A DNA stretch of 64,000 bases from Pseudoalteromonas sp. MEBiC 03607 (GTDB lineage Bacteria; Pseudomonadota; Gammaproteobacteria; Enterobacterales; Alteromonadaceae), in NCBI RefSeq assembly GCF_004792295.1, contig NZ_SRRY01000001.1, positions 2,552,501 through 2,616,500 of the forward strand. The letters are read 5' to 3'. A model generated the notes under the pieces. The model was not told where the DNA came from, searched no databases, and saw nothing but the letters and a program-made list of their open reading frames with translations. Shown piece after piece: positions 44,709 through 55,070 of the stretch. Numbering within the stretch: position 1 is the first letter of the stretch; every line of letters begins with the position of its first letter. Made by a program: the position numbers and the translations under genes.

Positions 44709-46190
44709 TTATTGCTTAACGCGCAGTACAGCGACCGCTGCTAGTACAAATGACACTGCACCTAGCACTAACGCATAAATCGGTTGATTATCAAAAAAGT
44801 GACGTAAAATTAGGCCTAATACGCTTGCCGCTAAAAGCTGCGGAATAACAATAAAGAAGTTAAAGATACCCATGTACACACCCATTTTCTTACTTGGTAC
44901 TGAGGTACTTAACATTGCGTATGGTAAAGATAGAATTGAAGCCCAAGCAAAACCAACCCCAATCATTGGCCAGATTAGTAAACTTGGATCTTTGATAATA
45001 ATAAAGCTTACCAAGCCCAATGCACCTAACACTAGGTTGATAGCATGGGCCATTTTTAGCCCTACTTTTTTAACGATAATTGGAATACACAGTGCTGCAA
45101 TGGCAGCAAAACCATTGTAAGCGGCAAATAGCACACCAACCCAGTCAGCACCGTTATTATAAGCAAGTGAGCTTGTATCACTGCTGCCGTAGTGGAAGCT
45201 AGTTACTGCCGAGGTGGTATAAATCCACATTGCAAACAATGAGAACCAGCTAAAAAATTGTACCCAAGCCAATTGTTTCATCGTTTCTGGCATAGTGAAT
45301 ACATCATTCACAACCTGATAAAAGCCACCACTGGTTGCGTTTTTAGCCTTTAAAGCACCGGCAATAAATTGAATAACACCAAAGCTAATCAAACCACCTG
45401 CAAGCAAATACAGCTCTTTCTCAAGAGAAAGACCGGTAACGATACCAAGTACAACAAGGCCAAGCACCGTAAAGATTGCAGCGCCTTTGTTAAAGTTGAC
45501 ATCACTTTGAACATCAGCCGAGTCATCGCTTTGCTCTTGTTCATGAAAGCTTTCAAGCTCTTCTGGTGAATATTCTTTAGTTGTAAAGACGGTCCAAAAT
45601 ACAGCAAAAATTAAAACAACAGCACCAAAATAAAACGAGAATTTTACAGAATCCGGGATTTGCCCAGCAGGTGCTGTATTAGCAATATCGAACCAGTTAG
45701 TCATCATCCAAGGTAAAGCAGACGCGACAACCGCACCGATACCAATGAAGAAGCTTTGCATTGCATAACCAGTTGCACGTTGTTTTTTCGGCAGATTATC
45801 ACTGACAAGTGCACGGAAAGGTTCCATAGTCACGTTAATTGACGCATCCATGATCCATAACATACCCGCCGCAATCCACAGGCTTGGTGAGTTAGGCATA
45901 ATGAATAACGATAACGTCGTTAAAATTGCCCCATAGAAAAAGAACGGACGACGGCGACCTAACTTATTCCATGTTTTATCGCTCCAGTAACCAATGATAG
46001 GTTGTACGATAAGACCTGTAAGCGGCGCTGCAACCCAAAGGATTGGAATGTCATCAACATTGGCACCTAAAGTTTGAAATATACGACTTACATTACCGTT
46101 TTGTAATGCAAAGCCAAATTGGATGCCAAGGAATCCAAAACACATATTCCATATTTGCCAAAAGCTTAGCGTTGGTTTGTTATTATTCAT
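44709..46190 (-). CDS. MFS maltose/maltodextrin transporter (MalT/SLC45 type)
   Basis: A 493-residue inner-membrane carrier with about 12 membrane segments. It shows the family start FWQIWNMCFGFLGIQFGFALQ and the motif PIIGYWSDKTWNKLGRRRPFF, shared by bacterial MalT carriers and animal SLC45 sucrose carriers. By position (between GH13 and GH15 genes) it should import maltose or short maltodextrins into the cytoplasm by proton symport. Its start overlaps the upstream GH13 stop by 8 bases. Confidence 0.92.
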   Translation of the reverse strand: MNNNKPTLSFWQIWNMCFGFLGIQFGFALQNGNVSRIFQTLGANVDDIPILWVAAPLTGLIVQPIIGYWSDKTWNKLGRRRPFFFYGAILTTLSLFIMPNSPSLWIAAGMLWIMDASINVTMEPFRALVSDNLPKKQRATGYAMQSFFIGIGAVVASALPWMMTNWFDIANTAPAGQIPDSVKFSFYFGAVVLIFAVFWTVFTTKEYSPEELESFHEQEQSDDSADVQSDVNFNKGAAIFTVLGLVVLGIVTGLSLEKELYLLAGGLISFGVIQFIAGALKAKNATSGGFYQVVNDVFTMPETMKQLAWVQFFSWFSLFAMWIYTTSAVTSFHYGSSDTSSLAYNNGADWVGVLFAAYNGFAAIAALCIPIIVKKVGLKMAHAINLVLGALGLVSFIIIKDPSLLIWPMIGVGFAWASILSLPYAMLSTSVPSKKMGVYMGIFNFFIVIPQLLAASVLGLILRHFFDNQPIYALVLGAVSFVLAAVAVLRVKQ

Positions 46191-48060
46191 AGTCAGCCTT
46201 TAAGGTAAATACTGCACTGCTTAAGCCGTTCAGTTGTAATTGAATTGGCGCCTTCGTTGCTGCCTCAGAAATCACAATGTCGGCATGATTTTCTAGATTG
46301 TCAGTTAACGTTAAACCACTGTGGTTAAGTTTAGGTAATAACGCTTGGTTAAGAGTAAGCTCAACATTCTGTGGATTTTCTGAAAAGTTACTCACTACAA
46401 GCACCAGCTGTTGGCCTAGCTTACGCGTAAAGGCAATTACTTGCTCTGAGCCAGTCAATTCAACCGCTTGCATGTCACCGCCAACAATGGCAGGAAGTGT
46501 GTTTAATGACATTAACTTCGTGTAGTAAGCGCGAAGATCAGCTTGCTGCTTTGAAAGCGCACCGCCATCGAATTTACCATTATTCATCCATGCTTGATGC
46601 GCAGGTACACCCATATAATCGAAAATGCTGGTACGCGTTGGGTCACCAAAACCACCGTCTTCAGAGCCATCTTCACCAACAGCTTGACCAAAATAAAGTA
46701 GGGTTGGCGAACGCGACATTAATGTAGAAACCACCATAGCTGGCTTACCTTTTTCACTGCTACCAGCGAAATCCGGGCTAGCAATGCGTTGCTCATCATG
46801 GTTTTCTAAAAAGTGCAGCATGTGCTCTTCAATATCAGCCACTTGGCTTTGGATTTCAAAAATAGTTTCTGCTGGTTGTTTACCTTGCATCACAGCTTTA
46901 ACTGTGTCGTAAAAGCCGACTTTGTCGTACAGATAATCCATCTTACCCTGCTGAATATAAGGGCGATAAAGTGTTGGGTTATAAACCTCTGCCAGAATAA
47001 AGGCATCACTTTTTTGCATTTTGATTGATGAGTTTAAAAAGCTCCAAAACTCAACAGGCACCATTTCTGCCATGTCATAACGGAAACCATCAACACCTTT
47101 ATCTAACCAATATAGTGCGATATCTCGGAATTTATACCAGCTATTTGGTAGGTCTTTATCCTGCCAAAAAGCATAGTGCGCACGGTAATCTTTTTCAGCG
47201 TAATCAGCTGGTAGTGTTGGGAAATCGTAGCTGCCGTCTGGTTTCACACCGTAATTGATTTTAACTGTTTCGTACCAATCATTGATGTCGGGTTTAGCAG
47301 CGCGTGCCCCATTGCCCGTCCATTTTGCTGGTGTTTCATCAAACTGATTATCTGCAAGTGGATGCGGGTTACCACCTAATACTTGGTAGCTATCGCTTGT
47401 TGGCACTTGAAATGACTGCCCTGTTACATAATAAAAATTATTATCGCGAGCATAGGTTTTCGTCGTGTCATCATCAGCGCCGAAATCTTTAACACCTTCA
47501 GGCTTGGCAACCGACTCGTAGTTACGCGCTACATGATTTGGCACAATATCAATAACAACTTTCATACCGTGCTCATGAGTACGATTGATAAGCTCAACAA
47601 ACTCTTCTAAGCGGCGCTCAGGGTTAATTGCTAAATCAGGATTAACATCGTAATAATCTTTCACCGCATAAGGCGAGCCTGCACGCCCTTTTACAACATC
47701 AGGGTCATCTTGAGACAAACCGTATTCAGTATAATCAGTTACTAATGCATGACGCGGCACACCGGTATACCAAACATGTGTCGTGCCTAGCTCTTTAATA
47801 CCTTGTAATGCTGCATCATTAAAATCAGCGAATTTGCCTACCCCATTTTCTTCTAATGTGCCCCACGGTTTATTCGTGGTGTTTGTATTACCAAATAATC
47901 GAGTGAATACTTGATAAACCACAGGCTTAGAGATAGCTGCTTGGCTAGCTTCTGATTGTTGCTTTTGCGTGTTCTGCTGTACTGGCGCATCGTTACCACA
48001 GGCAGTTAAACCTAAAACCGAAGCCACTACTAGCGCAGTTAGTTTGTATGTTGTCATCAT
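46183..48060 (-). CDS. GH13 alpha-amylase-family lipoprotein
   Basis: A 625-residue lipoprotein (lipobox LTACG) with a full GH13 barrel: DIVPNHVARNY (conserved region I), GFRYDMAEM with the nucleophile Asp (II), AEVYNPTLY with the acid Glu (III) and FLENHDEQR with the transition-state Asp (IV). It should cut alpha-1,4 links of maltodextrins in the periplasm. First gene of a three-gene operon; a TGCATACGTATTCA operator lies 63-76 bases upstream. GH13 subfamily was not determined. Confidence 0.9.
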   Translation of the reverse strand: MMTTYKLTALVVASVLGLTACGNDAPVQQNTQKQQSEASQAAISKPVVYQVFTRLFGNTNTTNKPWGTLEENGVGKFADFNDAALQGIKELGTTHVWYTGVPRHALVTDYTEYGLSQDDPDVVKGRAGSPYAVKDYYDVNPDLAINPERRLEEFVELINRTHEHGMKVVIDIVPNHVARNYESVAKPEGVKDFGADDDTTKTYARDNNFYYVTGQSFQVPTSDSYQVLGGNPHPLADNQFDETPAKWTGNGARAAKPDINDWYETVKINYGVKPDGSYDFPTLPADYAEKDYRAHYAFWQDKDLPNSWYKFRDIALYWLDKGVDGFRYDMAEMVPVEFWSFLNSSIKMQKSDAFILAEVYNPTLYRPYIQQGKMDYLYDKVGFYDTVKAVMQGKQPAETIFEIQSQVADIEEHMLHFLENHDEQRIASPDFAGSSEKGKPAMVVSTLMSRSPTLLYFGQAVGEDGSEDGGFGDPTRTSIFDYMGVPAHQAWMNNGKFDGGALSKQQADLRAYYTKLMSLNTLPAIVGGDMQAVELTGSEQVIAFTRKLGQQLVLVVSNFSENPQNVELTLNQALLPKLNHSGLTLTDNLENHADIVISEAATKAPIQLQLNGLSSAVFTLKADYE

Positions 48061-48105
48061 TACTTCATTTTTCTGTAAATATCAGTTCATACTAATGTTA
48101 AGGGC

Positions 48106-48136
48106 TGCATACGGACAGTAAATGCATACGTATTCA
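48106..48136. promoter_or_regulatory. Maltodextrin operator before the GH13-MFS-GH15 operon
   Basis: TGCATACGTATTCA at 48123-48136 differs by one base from the perfect palindrome at 54951. A half site TGCATACGGACAGT lies at 48106-48119, 17 bp away centre to centre. Both are in the 91-base gap upstream of the GH13 gene. Confidence 0.75.
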
Positions 48137-48151
48137 GCTTATTAGTTGCAA

Positions 48152-50002
48152 TTATTCAAGCTCGATTAAGCGTGCTTGCATAGCTTTTAAGCGGATTGGC
48201 GCTGCAAGATCAACAGGTTTTTCGGTGATTAAATCGCGTCCTTTATTGTTGCCTTTCAGCACTTCTTGCATGTAGCTTAAGTCCCAATCAATGGCTTGTT
48301 GGTTTTTGTTAAGAATAGCTAATACAGTTTGCCCATGGTGTTCTCTCACATAGCTATAAACGCCTTGCTTCGGTGAAAAATGCATTAAACGGCCTTCGCT
48401 TAGGGCTGGTTTTTCTTGGCGCAGTTGAAGCAGCTTTTTAATGCTAGTTAACATCTCTTTCTGATCAGCTGAAAGTCCTTCGCCTGTGAAGGCATTCGCT
48501 TTTTGACCATGAAACCCACCCGGGAAGTCAATGCGAATATCACCGTGGTCATTACTTGGCGTGTTATCAAGTAACAGTTCTGTGCCGTAATAAATTTGTG
48601 GAATACCGCGAGTCGTTAACAGTAGCGTCATGGCTAATTTTGTTTTTGCTAGGTCTTGACCAAGCTCAGTGTAAACACGGCTCATGTCATGATTATCAGC
48701 AAACACTAAAATGTTATCTGTATCAGCATATAAAAAGTCATTCGCTAGCGATTGATACACTTTTACCCAACCTGTATTCCAGCTTTCTTCTTCGTTGAGT
48801 GCTTGGAGCAGCGCTTCTTGTAATGAAAAGTCCATCACACTCGGTAAGTCAGAGGTATAGCCATCTTGATTTACTTTGCCGCGCTGCCAATAAGAAGCAA
48901 TTGCCGGGTTGGTTGTCCACTCTTCACCTACAATATTAAAGTTTGGATACTCGGTCATAATGGCTTTAGTCCAATCGGCTAAAAATGCTTTATCTGAGTA
49001 TGAATAGGTATCAACACGAATGCCGCTTAAGTTGGCGTATTCAATCCACCAAATGGCATTTTGAATCAAATAAGTAGACAGTAACGGCTGGCGCTGATTT
49101 AAATCAGGCATAGACTCAACAAACCAACCATCATTAAATTGACGTTTATCGTATTGGCTCGCATGTGGGTCTTGAATTGTTTGTCTGGCGTGACTTGTGG
49201 CATTTTTGCCGTTTTCAAACTTGCCATCAAAGTTAACCCAATCTGCTGTTGGCATATCAACCATCCACTGATGCGATGAACCAAAGTGGTTAAGTACCAT
49301 GTCCATCACTAAGCCGATGCCATGCTCTTTCGCCTCTGCTGATAATGTTTTGTAAAGTGCATTACTACCCATACGCGGATCAACTTTGTAAAAGTCAGTA
49401 ATGGCATAACCATGATAAGAGTAACTTGGCATGTCATTTTCAAGCACCGGTGTTAACCAAAGTTGAGTCACACCTAAGTCCTCAAGATAATCTAGGCTAT
49501 TAATAACACCTTGAATATCACCGCCATGTCGGCCACCTTTAAAGCTTGGGTTTGCAGCCTCCTTCATACCAGCAACGGTGTCATTGCTTGGATCACCATT
49601 TACAAAGCGATCAGGATTGATTAAATAAAGCGTATCTTTATTTGTAAAGCCATGACGATTGGCACTTTGTTTATCACGGGCATTTAACGGGTAAGTAAAT
49701 TCTGTGCCATCTTCAGCTTTAAAGGTTAGTGTTCCCGCCTTTGCATTATCGCTAATGGTTAAATCTAAAAACGCGTAGTTAGGGTTATTCGTTGTTGTCA
49801 CCCCTTTAAACTCAACACCTTTATAAGGGATCATTTGCCACGTTTTGCTAGCAATATTGTTATCGTAAAGCATGACTTGTAACGAGTCATTTTGCATTCC
49901 TACCCACCAGTTTTCTGGTGACGCAGTAATTGCAAAGCTGGCTGTCGAGTTGAAAAGCGTAAATGCGGTCGTTAACGCTAAAAATATTCGTGTTGTTTTC
50001 AT
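48152..50002 (-). CDS. GH13 neopullulanase/cyclomaltodextrinase-like enzyme
   Basis: A 616-residue exported enzyme (signal peptide cut near ASFA). It has an N-terminal immunoglobulin-like domain (~25-125) of the cyclomaltodextrinase type, then a GH13 barrel: DMVLNHFGSSH, GIRVDTYSYSDKAF (nucleophile Asp), IVGEEWTTNP (acid Glu) and FADNHDMSR. This layout is close to SusA-like neopullulanases that act on maltodextrins and cyclodextrins in the periplasm. It starts 2 bases after the halogenase stop, one operon. Confidence 0.9.
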   Translation of the reverse strand: MKTTRIFLALTTAFTLFNSTASFAITASPENWWVGMQNDSLQVMLYDNNIASKTWQMIPYKGVEFKGVTTTNNPNYAFLDLTISDNAKAGTLTFKAEDGTEFTYPLNARDKQSANRHGFTNKDTLYLINPDRFVNGDPSNDTVAGMKEAANPSFKGGRHGGDIQGVINSLDYLEDLGVTQLWLTPVLENDMPSYSYHGYAITDFYKVDPRMGSNALYKTLSAEAKEHGIGLVMDMVLNHFGSSHQWMVDMPTADWVNFDGKFENGKNATSHARQTIQDPHASQYDKRQFNDGWFVESMPDLNQRQPLLSTYLIQNAIWWIEYANLSGIRVDTYSYSDKAFLADWTKAIMTEYPNFNIVGEEWTTNPAIASYWQRGKVNQDGYTSDLPSVMDFSLQEALLQALNEEESWNTGWVKVYQSLANDFLYADTDNILVFADNHDMSRVYTELGQDLAKTKLAMTLLLTTRGIPQIYYGTELLLDNTPSNDHGDIRIDFPGGFHGQKANAFTGEGLSADQKEMLTSIKKLLQLRQEKPALSEGRLMHFSPKQGVYSYVREHHGQTVLAILNKNQQAIDWDLSYMQEVLKGNNKGRDLITEKPVDLAAPIRLKAMQARLIELE

Positions 50003-50004
50003 AG

Positions 50005-51501
50005 TTAATTTTGTACTTTTTCTAAGAATTGACTGTGGCTCGGCAGTTGCTCTACAGTGCTATTAATCAAGGTTTTTAAATTACTAAATAGCTCATTTAA
50101 CTGCTCATCTGATAACGCATCAGTTAATGGATGGTGATCCTCTGCTATAAGCCCTTGCCCTATCATCACTTGTTGCCATGCAACTTCGGCAAATAGCTCA
50201 TCGTCTTCTCTTACGAGCTTGCCACTGGTTTTAAATAGCTCAATTTTCTTTTTAAGACTACTTGGAATATCCATGCCTTTACAAAAACGCCAAAACGCAC
50301 TGTCATCACGCTCAGTAATATTGTAGTGAAGAATAATAAAGTCACGAATTCGCTCAAATTCTGTTTTACTTTGTTGATTAAATTCATCCACAAGGCTTTG
50401 TTTAATACCTTGATGAGGAAAAAACTTAATTAAACGAATGGCTGCACTTTGAATTAAATGAATACTGGTCGATTCTAATGGCTCTAAAAATCCGCTCGAT
50501 AAGCCAACCGATACCACATTTTTATGCCACTGCTTTAAACGGCGGCCTGTTTTAAATTTAATAACGCGGGGCTCTGTCAGTGGTTTAGCAGGTAAGTTAT
50601 CCAAGAGCTGTTGTTTTGCCGCTTCGTCTGATAAGAAACGAGAAGAATAGACAAGACCGTTGCCTAAACGATGCTGTAATGGAATTTGCCACTGCCAACC
50701 CGAGTCTCTTGCAATTGAACGTGTATATGGAATTGCATCGTTAGCTGATTCACTTTGCACTGCAACAGCACTATCACAAGGTAACCAATGTGACCAATCC
50801 TCAAAACCTGCATTAAGTGTTTGCTCTATTAATAATGCACGTAAACCTGTGCAATCAATAAATAAGTCGCCGTCAATTTGCTCGCCATTTTTAAGCAATA
50901 AAGAGGTTATATGCCCGCTTTGGTGACATTGATTAACCGATTCAATTTTGCCTTCAATCCGTTTTACGCCCCGTGATTGTGCTAATTCTTTTAAGAACTC
51001 GCCGTATCGTGTGGCATCAAAATGATAGGCATAATGTAAGCCCGCTAACTGAGTATTTGGAATTTGTTTAAGGTGGGCAAATTTATGTGCTTTTGCAGCT
51101 TGGTAGTTAAGTGAAAAATCCCAAAAATCAGGTGCATTATTAGCTTGATTTGCTTTTAACCAAAAGTGGTAAAACTCACAAAACGGGAAGTCTTTACCTA
51201 TCTCACCAAAGGCGTGCATATAGCTGTGACCTTGGCTGCGCCAATTTTCAAACTCAATACCCAGTTTAATCGTTGCGCCAGTGGCCTTAATAAATTCTTT
51301 TTCGGTTATACCTAGCGCACCATTTAGATGCAAAATAGGTGGAATACTGGCTTCACCGACACCGACAGTGCCAATTTCTGCTGACTCTATCAGGGTTATA
51401 TCAAGCACTTTACCCAGCACTTTATTGAGTAATGCTGCAGTTATCCACCCTGCGGTACCACCGCCAGCAATCACTACTTTGGTTATTTTTTTTGATTCCA
51501 T
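50005..51501 (-). CDS. Flavin-dependent halogenase (tryptophan-halogenase family)
   Basis: A 498-residue FAD enzyme: [13 protein letters not shown] for FAD binding, Lys79 in [12 protein letters not shown] (the position of the lysine that carries hypohalous acid), GWQWQIP (the WxWxIP halogenase mark) and [15 protein letters not shown] with the conserved Glu. It appears complete for halogenation. Such genes commonly sit beside TonB-dependent sugar receptors in Alteromonadales, Xanthomonas and Caulobacter-like bacteria, where the true substrate is unknown; some characterised relatives brominate free indole. No flavin reductase is nearby. Confidence 0.92.
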   Translation of the reverse strand: MESKKITKVVIAGGGTAGWITAALLNKVLGKVLDITLIESAEIGTVGVGEASIPPILHLNGALGITEKEFIKATGATIKLGIEFENWRSQGHSYMHAFGEIGKDFPFCEFYHFWLKANQANNAPDFWDFSLNYQAAKAHKFAHLKQIPNTQLAGLHYAYHFDATRYGEFLKELAQSRGVKRIEGKIESVNQCHQSGHITSLLLKNGEQIDGDLFIDCTGLRALLIEQTLNAGFEDWSHWLPCDSAVAVQSESANDAIPYTRSIARDSGWQWQIPLQHRLGNGLVYSSRFLSDEAAKQQLLDNLPAKPLTEPRVIKFKTGRRLKQWHKNVVSVGLSSGFLEPLESTSIHLIQSAAIRLIKFFPHQGIKQSLVDEFNQQSKTEFERIRDFIILHYNITERDDSAFWRFCKGMDIPSSLKKKIELFKTSGKLVREDDELFAEVAWQQVMIGQGLIAEDHHPLTDALSDEQLNELFSNLKTLINSTVEQLPSHSQFLEKVQN

Positions 51502-51548
51502 AGTACACCTAACGCCAATTTCAATTCATTGAGTGTAGCTCACTGATA

Positions 51549-51581
51549 TAAAAAAGCCCTTGTAAAACAAATCACAAGGGC
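51549..51581 (-). terminator. Terminator after the TonB-dependent receptor
   Basis: On the minus strand GCCCTTGT GATTTGTTTT ACAAGGGC is followed by TTTTTTATAT, about 25 bases past the receptor stop. It may be partly read through into the halogenase gene, because no operator or clear promoter is seen in the short gap. Confidence 0.82.
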
Positions 51582-51605
51582 AATTTTATATCTCTGTTTA
51601 GCTCA

Positions 51606-54395
51606 TTACAGCTTGTAGCTGAAGCCTAACAGGAATGTACGACCGTAGTCTTGATAATCACGTACTTGAAGTGAGTTATCACCTTGTAGTGATGTGAACG
51701 GCTCTTCTGTGATGTTCTGAACTTGGAAAGTTACAGATAAACCGTCAAGACTCTCTACACCGCCTTCACTAAAGTCATAACCAATTTGTGCATCCCAAAT
51801 TGTTTCGCCTTTAATATCAACTTGTGTAGTAGCAAAACCTAAACCGTATACGTCACCTTTAAAGTCACTACGTTTACGCATGCTAGTACGTGCTTGGAAA
51901 CCGTTACGCTCAAAGTAAACTGTTAAGCTATCGATTTGGTCAGATAAACCAGGTAGCTCATATTCGTTACCATTTTGGTCAGTTAAGTCTTGCTCAACAC
52001 CTGTATGGCTTGCGATTAAACCAAAACCGTCTAGTGATTCACTGAACATAGTGAACGGTAGTGTTAATGAAAGCTCATAACCCCATAGGTCACCAGAACC
52101 ACCATTTACTTTACCAGAACCAGTACCGGTTGAAGTTGCAGGGATTTCACCGGTAGACGGGTCAGCTACACCGCTCATGTCGATTTCATAAGTACCATCG
52201 AAAATCCACTGAGTGATATCTTTATAGAATACAGCAGCTGCAAAGTAACCTTCTTCATGGAAGTAGTTTTCGTAGCTTACATCAAAACCTGTAGCTTCTT
52301 TTGGTTCAAGTTCAGGGTTACCACCTGATACACTCCAGTAGTTACCATTTTCATCAGGTTGTTGATTGTAAGAAGCATTAACTGATGAGTTCATTTCATC
52401 TAAGCGAGCACGAGAAATCGTTTTCGCCGCGCCAAAACGTACAGTTTGCTCTTCATCAATTGCAAACGATAAATTGATGCTTGGTAAGAAGTGGCTGTAA
52501 TCGTGGCTTACATCAGTTGGTGATACAACAACTAAACCATTCACTGTGTTAGCGGCAAAGCCTTGTGAAGACTGTTCAGTTTTCACATAACGAACACCAA
52601 CGTTACCTGTTACAGGGATTGAACCAATTTCAGCATTAATGTCAGCTTGAGCAAAAAACGCTGTTACTTCTTCTTGTACAGTCCAAGATTGTGTCTTGTG
52701 TTTTGAATCAGTTAAGCTTTCTTGAAGAAGGTTATAATAACCGTCGTTTACTAAACCGTTGGTATCGTATGCAACCATGTTGCCCATACCAATGAAGTCA
52801 AGGCTCGCTGTACCTAAACGGTATTGCTCAGGGATTGATAACATACCTGGATTTGATAAAGAGAAATCTTTTAATGTCATGAAGTAACCTTCAGACACTT
52901 TGCTCTTTTCACGGTCACGGTAAGACATACCAAATGACACACGGCTGATGTAAGCGTTATCAAGTACTTTGCTTGCAGCAAGTTTTAATGTGCTTAATTC
53001 ATCATTGATTTCTGGCGCGTTGATAAAGCCATCTTGCGCTGTATTTTGGTATTCAGTACCTGTTAAACCATACTTATCGTTAAGTGCAGCACTTGCACCC
53101 CAAGATAATGGGCCACCAAGTTGGATTAAGTCGTAGTCGCTGTAATCAAGGTTGTGGCTGAATTGCGCGCCAGTGTTACCACCGTCAAACTCGTAACCAA
53201 TCGTATCAGCAACACCATTTGCGTCACCACGACCTGTACCTGAGTAGCTTTCGATACTCCAGATTTGACGTTCAACTTCAGAGCGGCTTACGTCAAATTC
53301 TACTGACCAGTCATCACTGATGTCGTATTTTGCATTAAAACCAAACTGAGTTAGCTCAGCGTTACGCTCTTCGTAGTCGTTACGAACAACAACACGTTGA
53401 CCTTCAGTTACTGCACTTGTGATAAAACCAGAGTCAGCATCAATTACAGCTGAGCTTGGGTCGATAGAACCTTGGCCCCAAGCAAATGGCACTTCAATAC
53501 CACGTAAGATTTTTTCATCCGAAAAATCAACGTATAAGGCATCGAATGTCATGTTAAGACGGTCTGTCGGCGCAGCTTCAATAACAAGCATCGCTGTGTC
53601 ACGCTCAAGAGTCGATGAACGTACGAATGGTTTAGCACCACCTAAAATTGAATACGTGTTACCGTCTCCACCGGTAAACTCAGGGTAGCCCCATGAATTC
53701 CAACGTTTTTCTTGGTTAGGTGAGCTCATTGTATTGTAAGCAAATGCAACACCAATTGTGTCATCTGCAAACTGATCAATGTATGAAACAGTACCGCGGA
53801 AACCTTTATCGTCACCGTCTGGGTTTAATTTATCAAAACCAGTTTGCTCATATTGGCCATTGAACATGATAACTTGCTCACCTTTGCTTAAAGGTTTAAC
53901 AGTTTGCATGTCGATTACGCCAGCAATACCTTCTGCATCAAGACTAGCGCTTGGTGTTTTATATACCGTTACGCCACTCATAATTTCTGATGGGTAAAGG
54001 TCAAATTCTACGCCACGGTTGTCACCGATTGATACTTGCTCACGGCCATTAAAAGTAGTAGCACTTTCGTTTTCACTGAAACCACGAACACTTACGCGGC
54101 TAGCTCGACCATCTAGACGTTGAGCAGTTAAACCAGGAAGGCGTGCAATTGATTCTGCAATTGATGAATCTGGTAGCTTACCGATATCTTCTGCTGAGAT
54201 TGACTCAACAACTTCAGGAGTGAAGCGTTTAGTATTAATAGATTCTACAACACTGCCACGAAAACCTTTTACTTCGATAACTTCAACGTTATCGTTTTTT
54301 GCTTTTTGGTCTTCTTCTGCAGCATACGCTACAAAGCTATTTAAACCTGCGGCTGTTAAAGCCAGAGTTAATATACTTGGTTTGAACATAGACAT
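51606..54395 (-). CDS. TonB-dependent receptor for maltodextrins
   Basis: A 929-residue outer-membrane receptor: signal peptide cut near VAYAAEE, TonB box EVIEVKGFRGS, plug domain (DIGKLPDSSIAESIARLPGLTAQRLDGRASRVSVRG) and a 22-strand barrel ending in ...GRTFLLGFSYKL with a terminal aromatic-x-Leu pair as BamA signal. The plug style is that of the large proteobacterial carbohydrate receptor group. Its place inside the starch locus points to maltodextrins. ATG at 54395 is the best start (weak GGGA upstream). A TGCATACGTATTCA operator is 132 bases upstream. Confidence 0.93.
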   Translation of the reverse strand: MSMFKPSILTLALTAAGLNSFVAYAAEEDQKAKNDNVEVIEVKGFRGSVVESINTKRFTPEVVESISAEDIGKLPDSSIAESIARLPGLTAQRLDGRASRVSVRGFSENESATTFNGREQVSIGDNRGVEFDLYPSEIMSGVTVYKTPSASLDAEGIAGVIDMQTVKPLSKGEQVIMFNGQYEQTGFDKLNPDGDDKGFRGTVSYIDQFADDTIGVAFAYNTMSSPNQEKRWNSWGYPEFTGGDGNTYSILGGAKPFVRSSTLERDTAMLVIEAAPTDRLNMTFDALYVDFSDEKILRGIEVPFAWGQGSIDPSSAVIDADSGFITSAVTEGQRVVVRNDYEERNAELTQFGFNAKYDISDDWSVEFDVSRSEVERQIWSIESYSGTGRGDANGVADTIGYEFDGGNTGAQFSHNLDYSDYDLIQLGGPLSWGASAALNDKYGLTGTEYQNTAQDGFINAPEINDELSTLKLAASKVLDNAYISRVSFGMSYRDREKSKVSEGYFMTLKDFSLSNPGMLSIPEQYRLGTASLDFIGMGNMVAYDTNGLVNDGYYNLLQESLTDSKHKTQSWTVQEEVTAFFAQADINAEIGSIPVTGNVGVRYVKTEQSSQGFAANTVNGLVVVSPTDVSHDYSHFLPSINLSFAIDEEQTVRFGAAKTISRARLDEMNSSVNASYNQQPDENGNYWSVSGGNPELEPKEATGFDVSYENYFHEEGYFAAAVFYKDITQWIFDGTYEIDMSGVADPSTGEIPATSTGTGSGKVNGGSGDLWGYELSLTLPFTMFSESLDGFGLIASHTGVEQDLTDQNGNEYELPGLSDQIDSLTVYFERNGFQARTSMRKRSDFKGDVYGLGFATTQVDIKGETIWDAQIGYDFSEGGVESLDGLSVTFQVQNITEEPFTSLQGDNSLQVRDYQDYGRTFLLGFSYKL

Positions 54396-54526
54396 GATGC
54401 TTTTCCCATTACCCAAATTGTAATGCCAACGCGATGCAGATATTTATTATCTAATAGCTGAAGTCGTTGACTGATTTTGTTGTCGGAATGAATATTAACG
54501 CCGAGATTATTTCCTTAACAAATTTA

Positions 54527-54540
54527 TGCATACGTATTCA
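54527..54540. promoter_or_regulatory. Maltodextrin operator before the TonB receptor
   Basis: TGCATACGTATTCA, identical to the site at 48123. It lies 132 bases upstream of the receptor ATG. The remaining 54400-54950 stretch, about 540 bases, shows no gene I can support. Confidence 0.75.
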
Positions 54541-54950
54541 GCGTAGTTCAACCACTTAAAAATTAACAATACATTTACACAATTAAGACTTAACCCATTG
54601 TAATTGTTAACTTTAGTATGATACCAGCACAATTTAATAAGAATGAAACATTTTCGCCATAATTTTGAACCTTAACTCTCCAGTAGAAACACAAAAGCCT
54701 CCTCAACAGGGTGTTAGCAAAAGAAGTAATGTTAATAAACAGAAAAAGTTCGACAAACTGGAAATTGGTCTTACCAAATTTTATTTGCACTACTTTGGCC
54801 AGAAGCAACTGTTTTATGCACCAAGCTGGGGTTTATTGTTTTTACAAATAACAAGCAAAGCCAATTGGTAAATTTTTTCATAGATGAAATAGCCAATTGA
54901 ACTGGTGCAACGACGGATATTTTTTCAGTAATTAAAATATGAATTTAGCG

Positions 54951-54964
54951 TGCATACGTATGCA
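54951..54964. promoter_or_regulatory. Maltodextrin operator before the alpha-glucosidase
   Basis: TGCATACGTATGCA, the perfect 14-bp palindrome and best copy of this operator, 107 bases before the alpha-glucosidase ATG. It is the probable high-affinity site of the LacI-family regulator at 34852-35871. Confidence 0.85.
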
Positions 54965-55070
54965 GAGTTTTTACACTATCCCAGCCTTCACGTATGCTTT
55001 TGACATTCCGGCAACATCTGGTTAGTTGCCCAACAGTTTACAAACACTGAGTGTCACGATGGAGAAAAAC

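Noticed and set aside
54590..54871. Overlapping short frames on both strands (72 and 68 codons) between the receptor and the alpha-glucosidase
   Set aside because: No ribosome-binding site, non-ATG or unlikely starts, no recognisable domain, and the region is a promoter with two operators.
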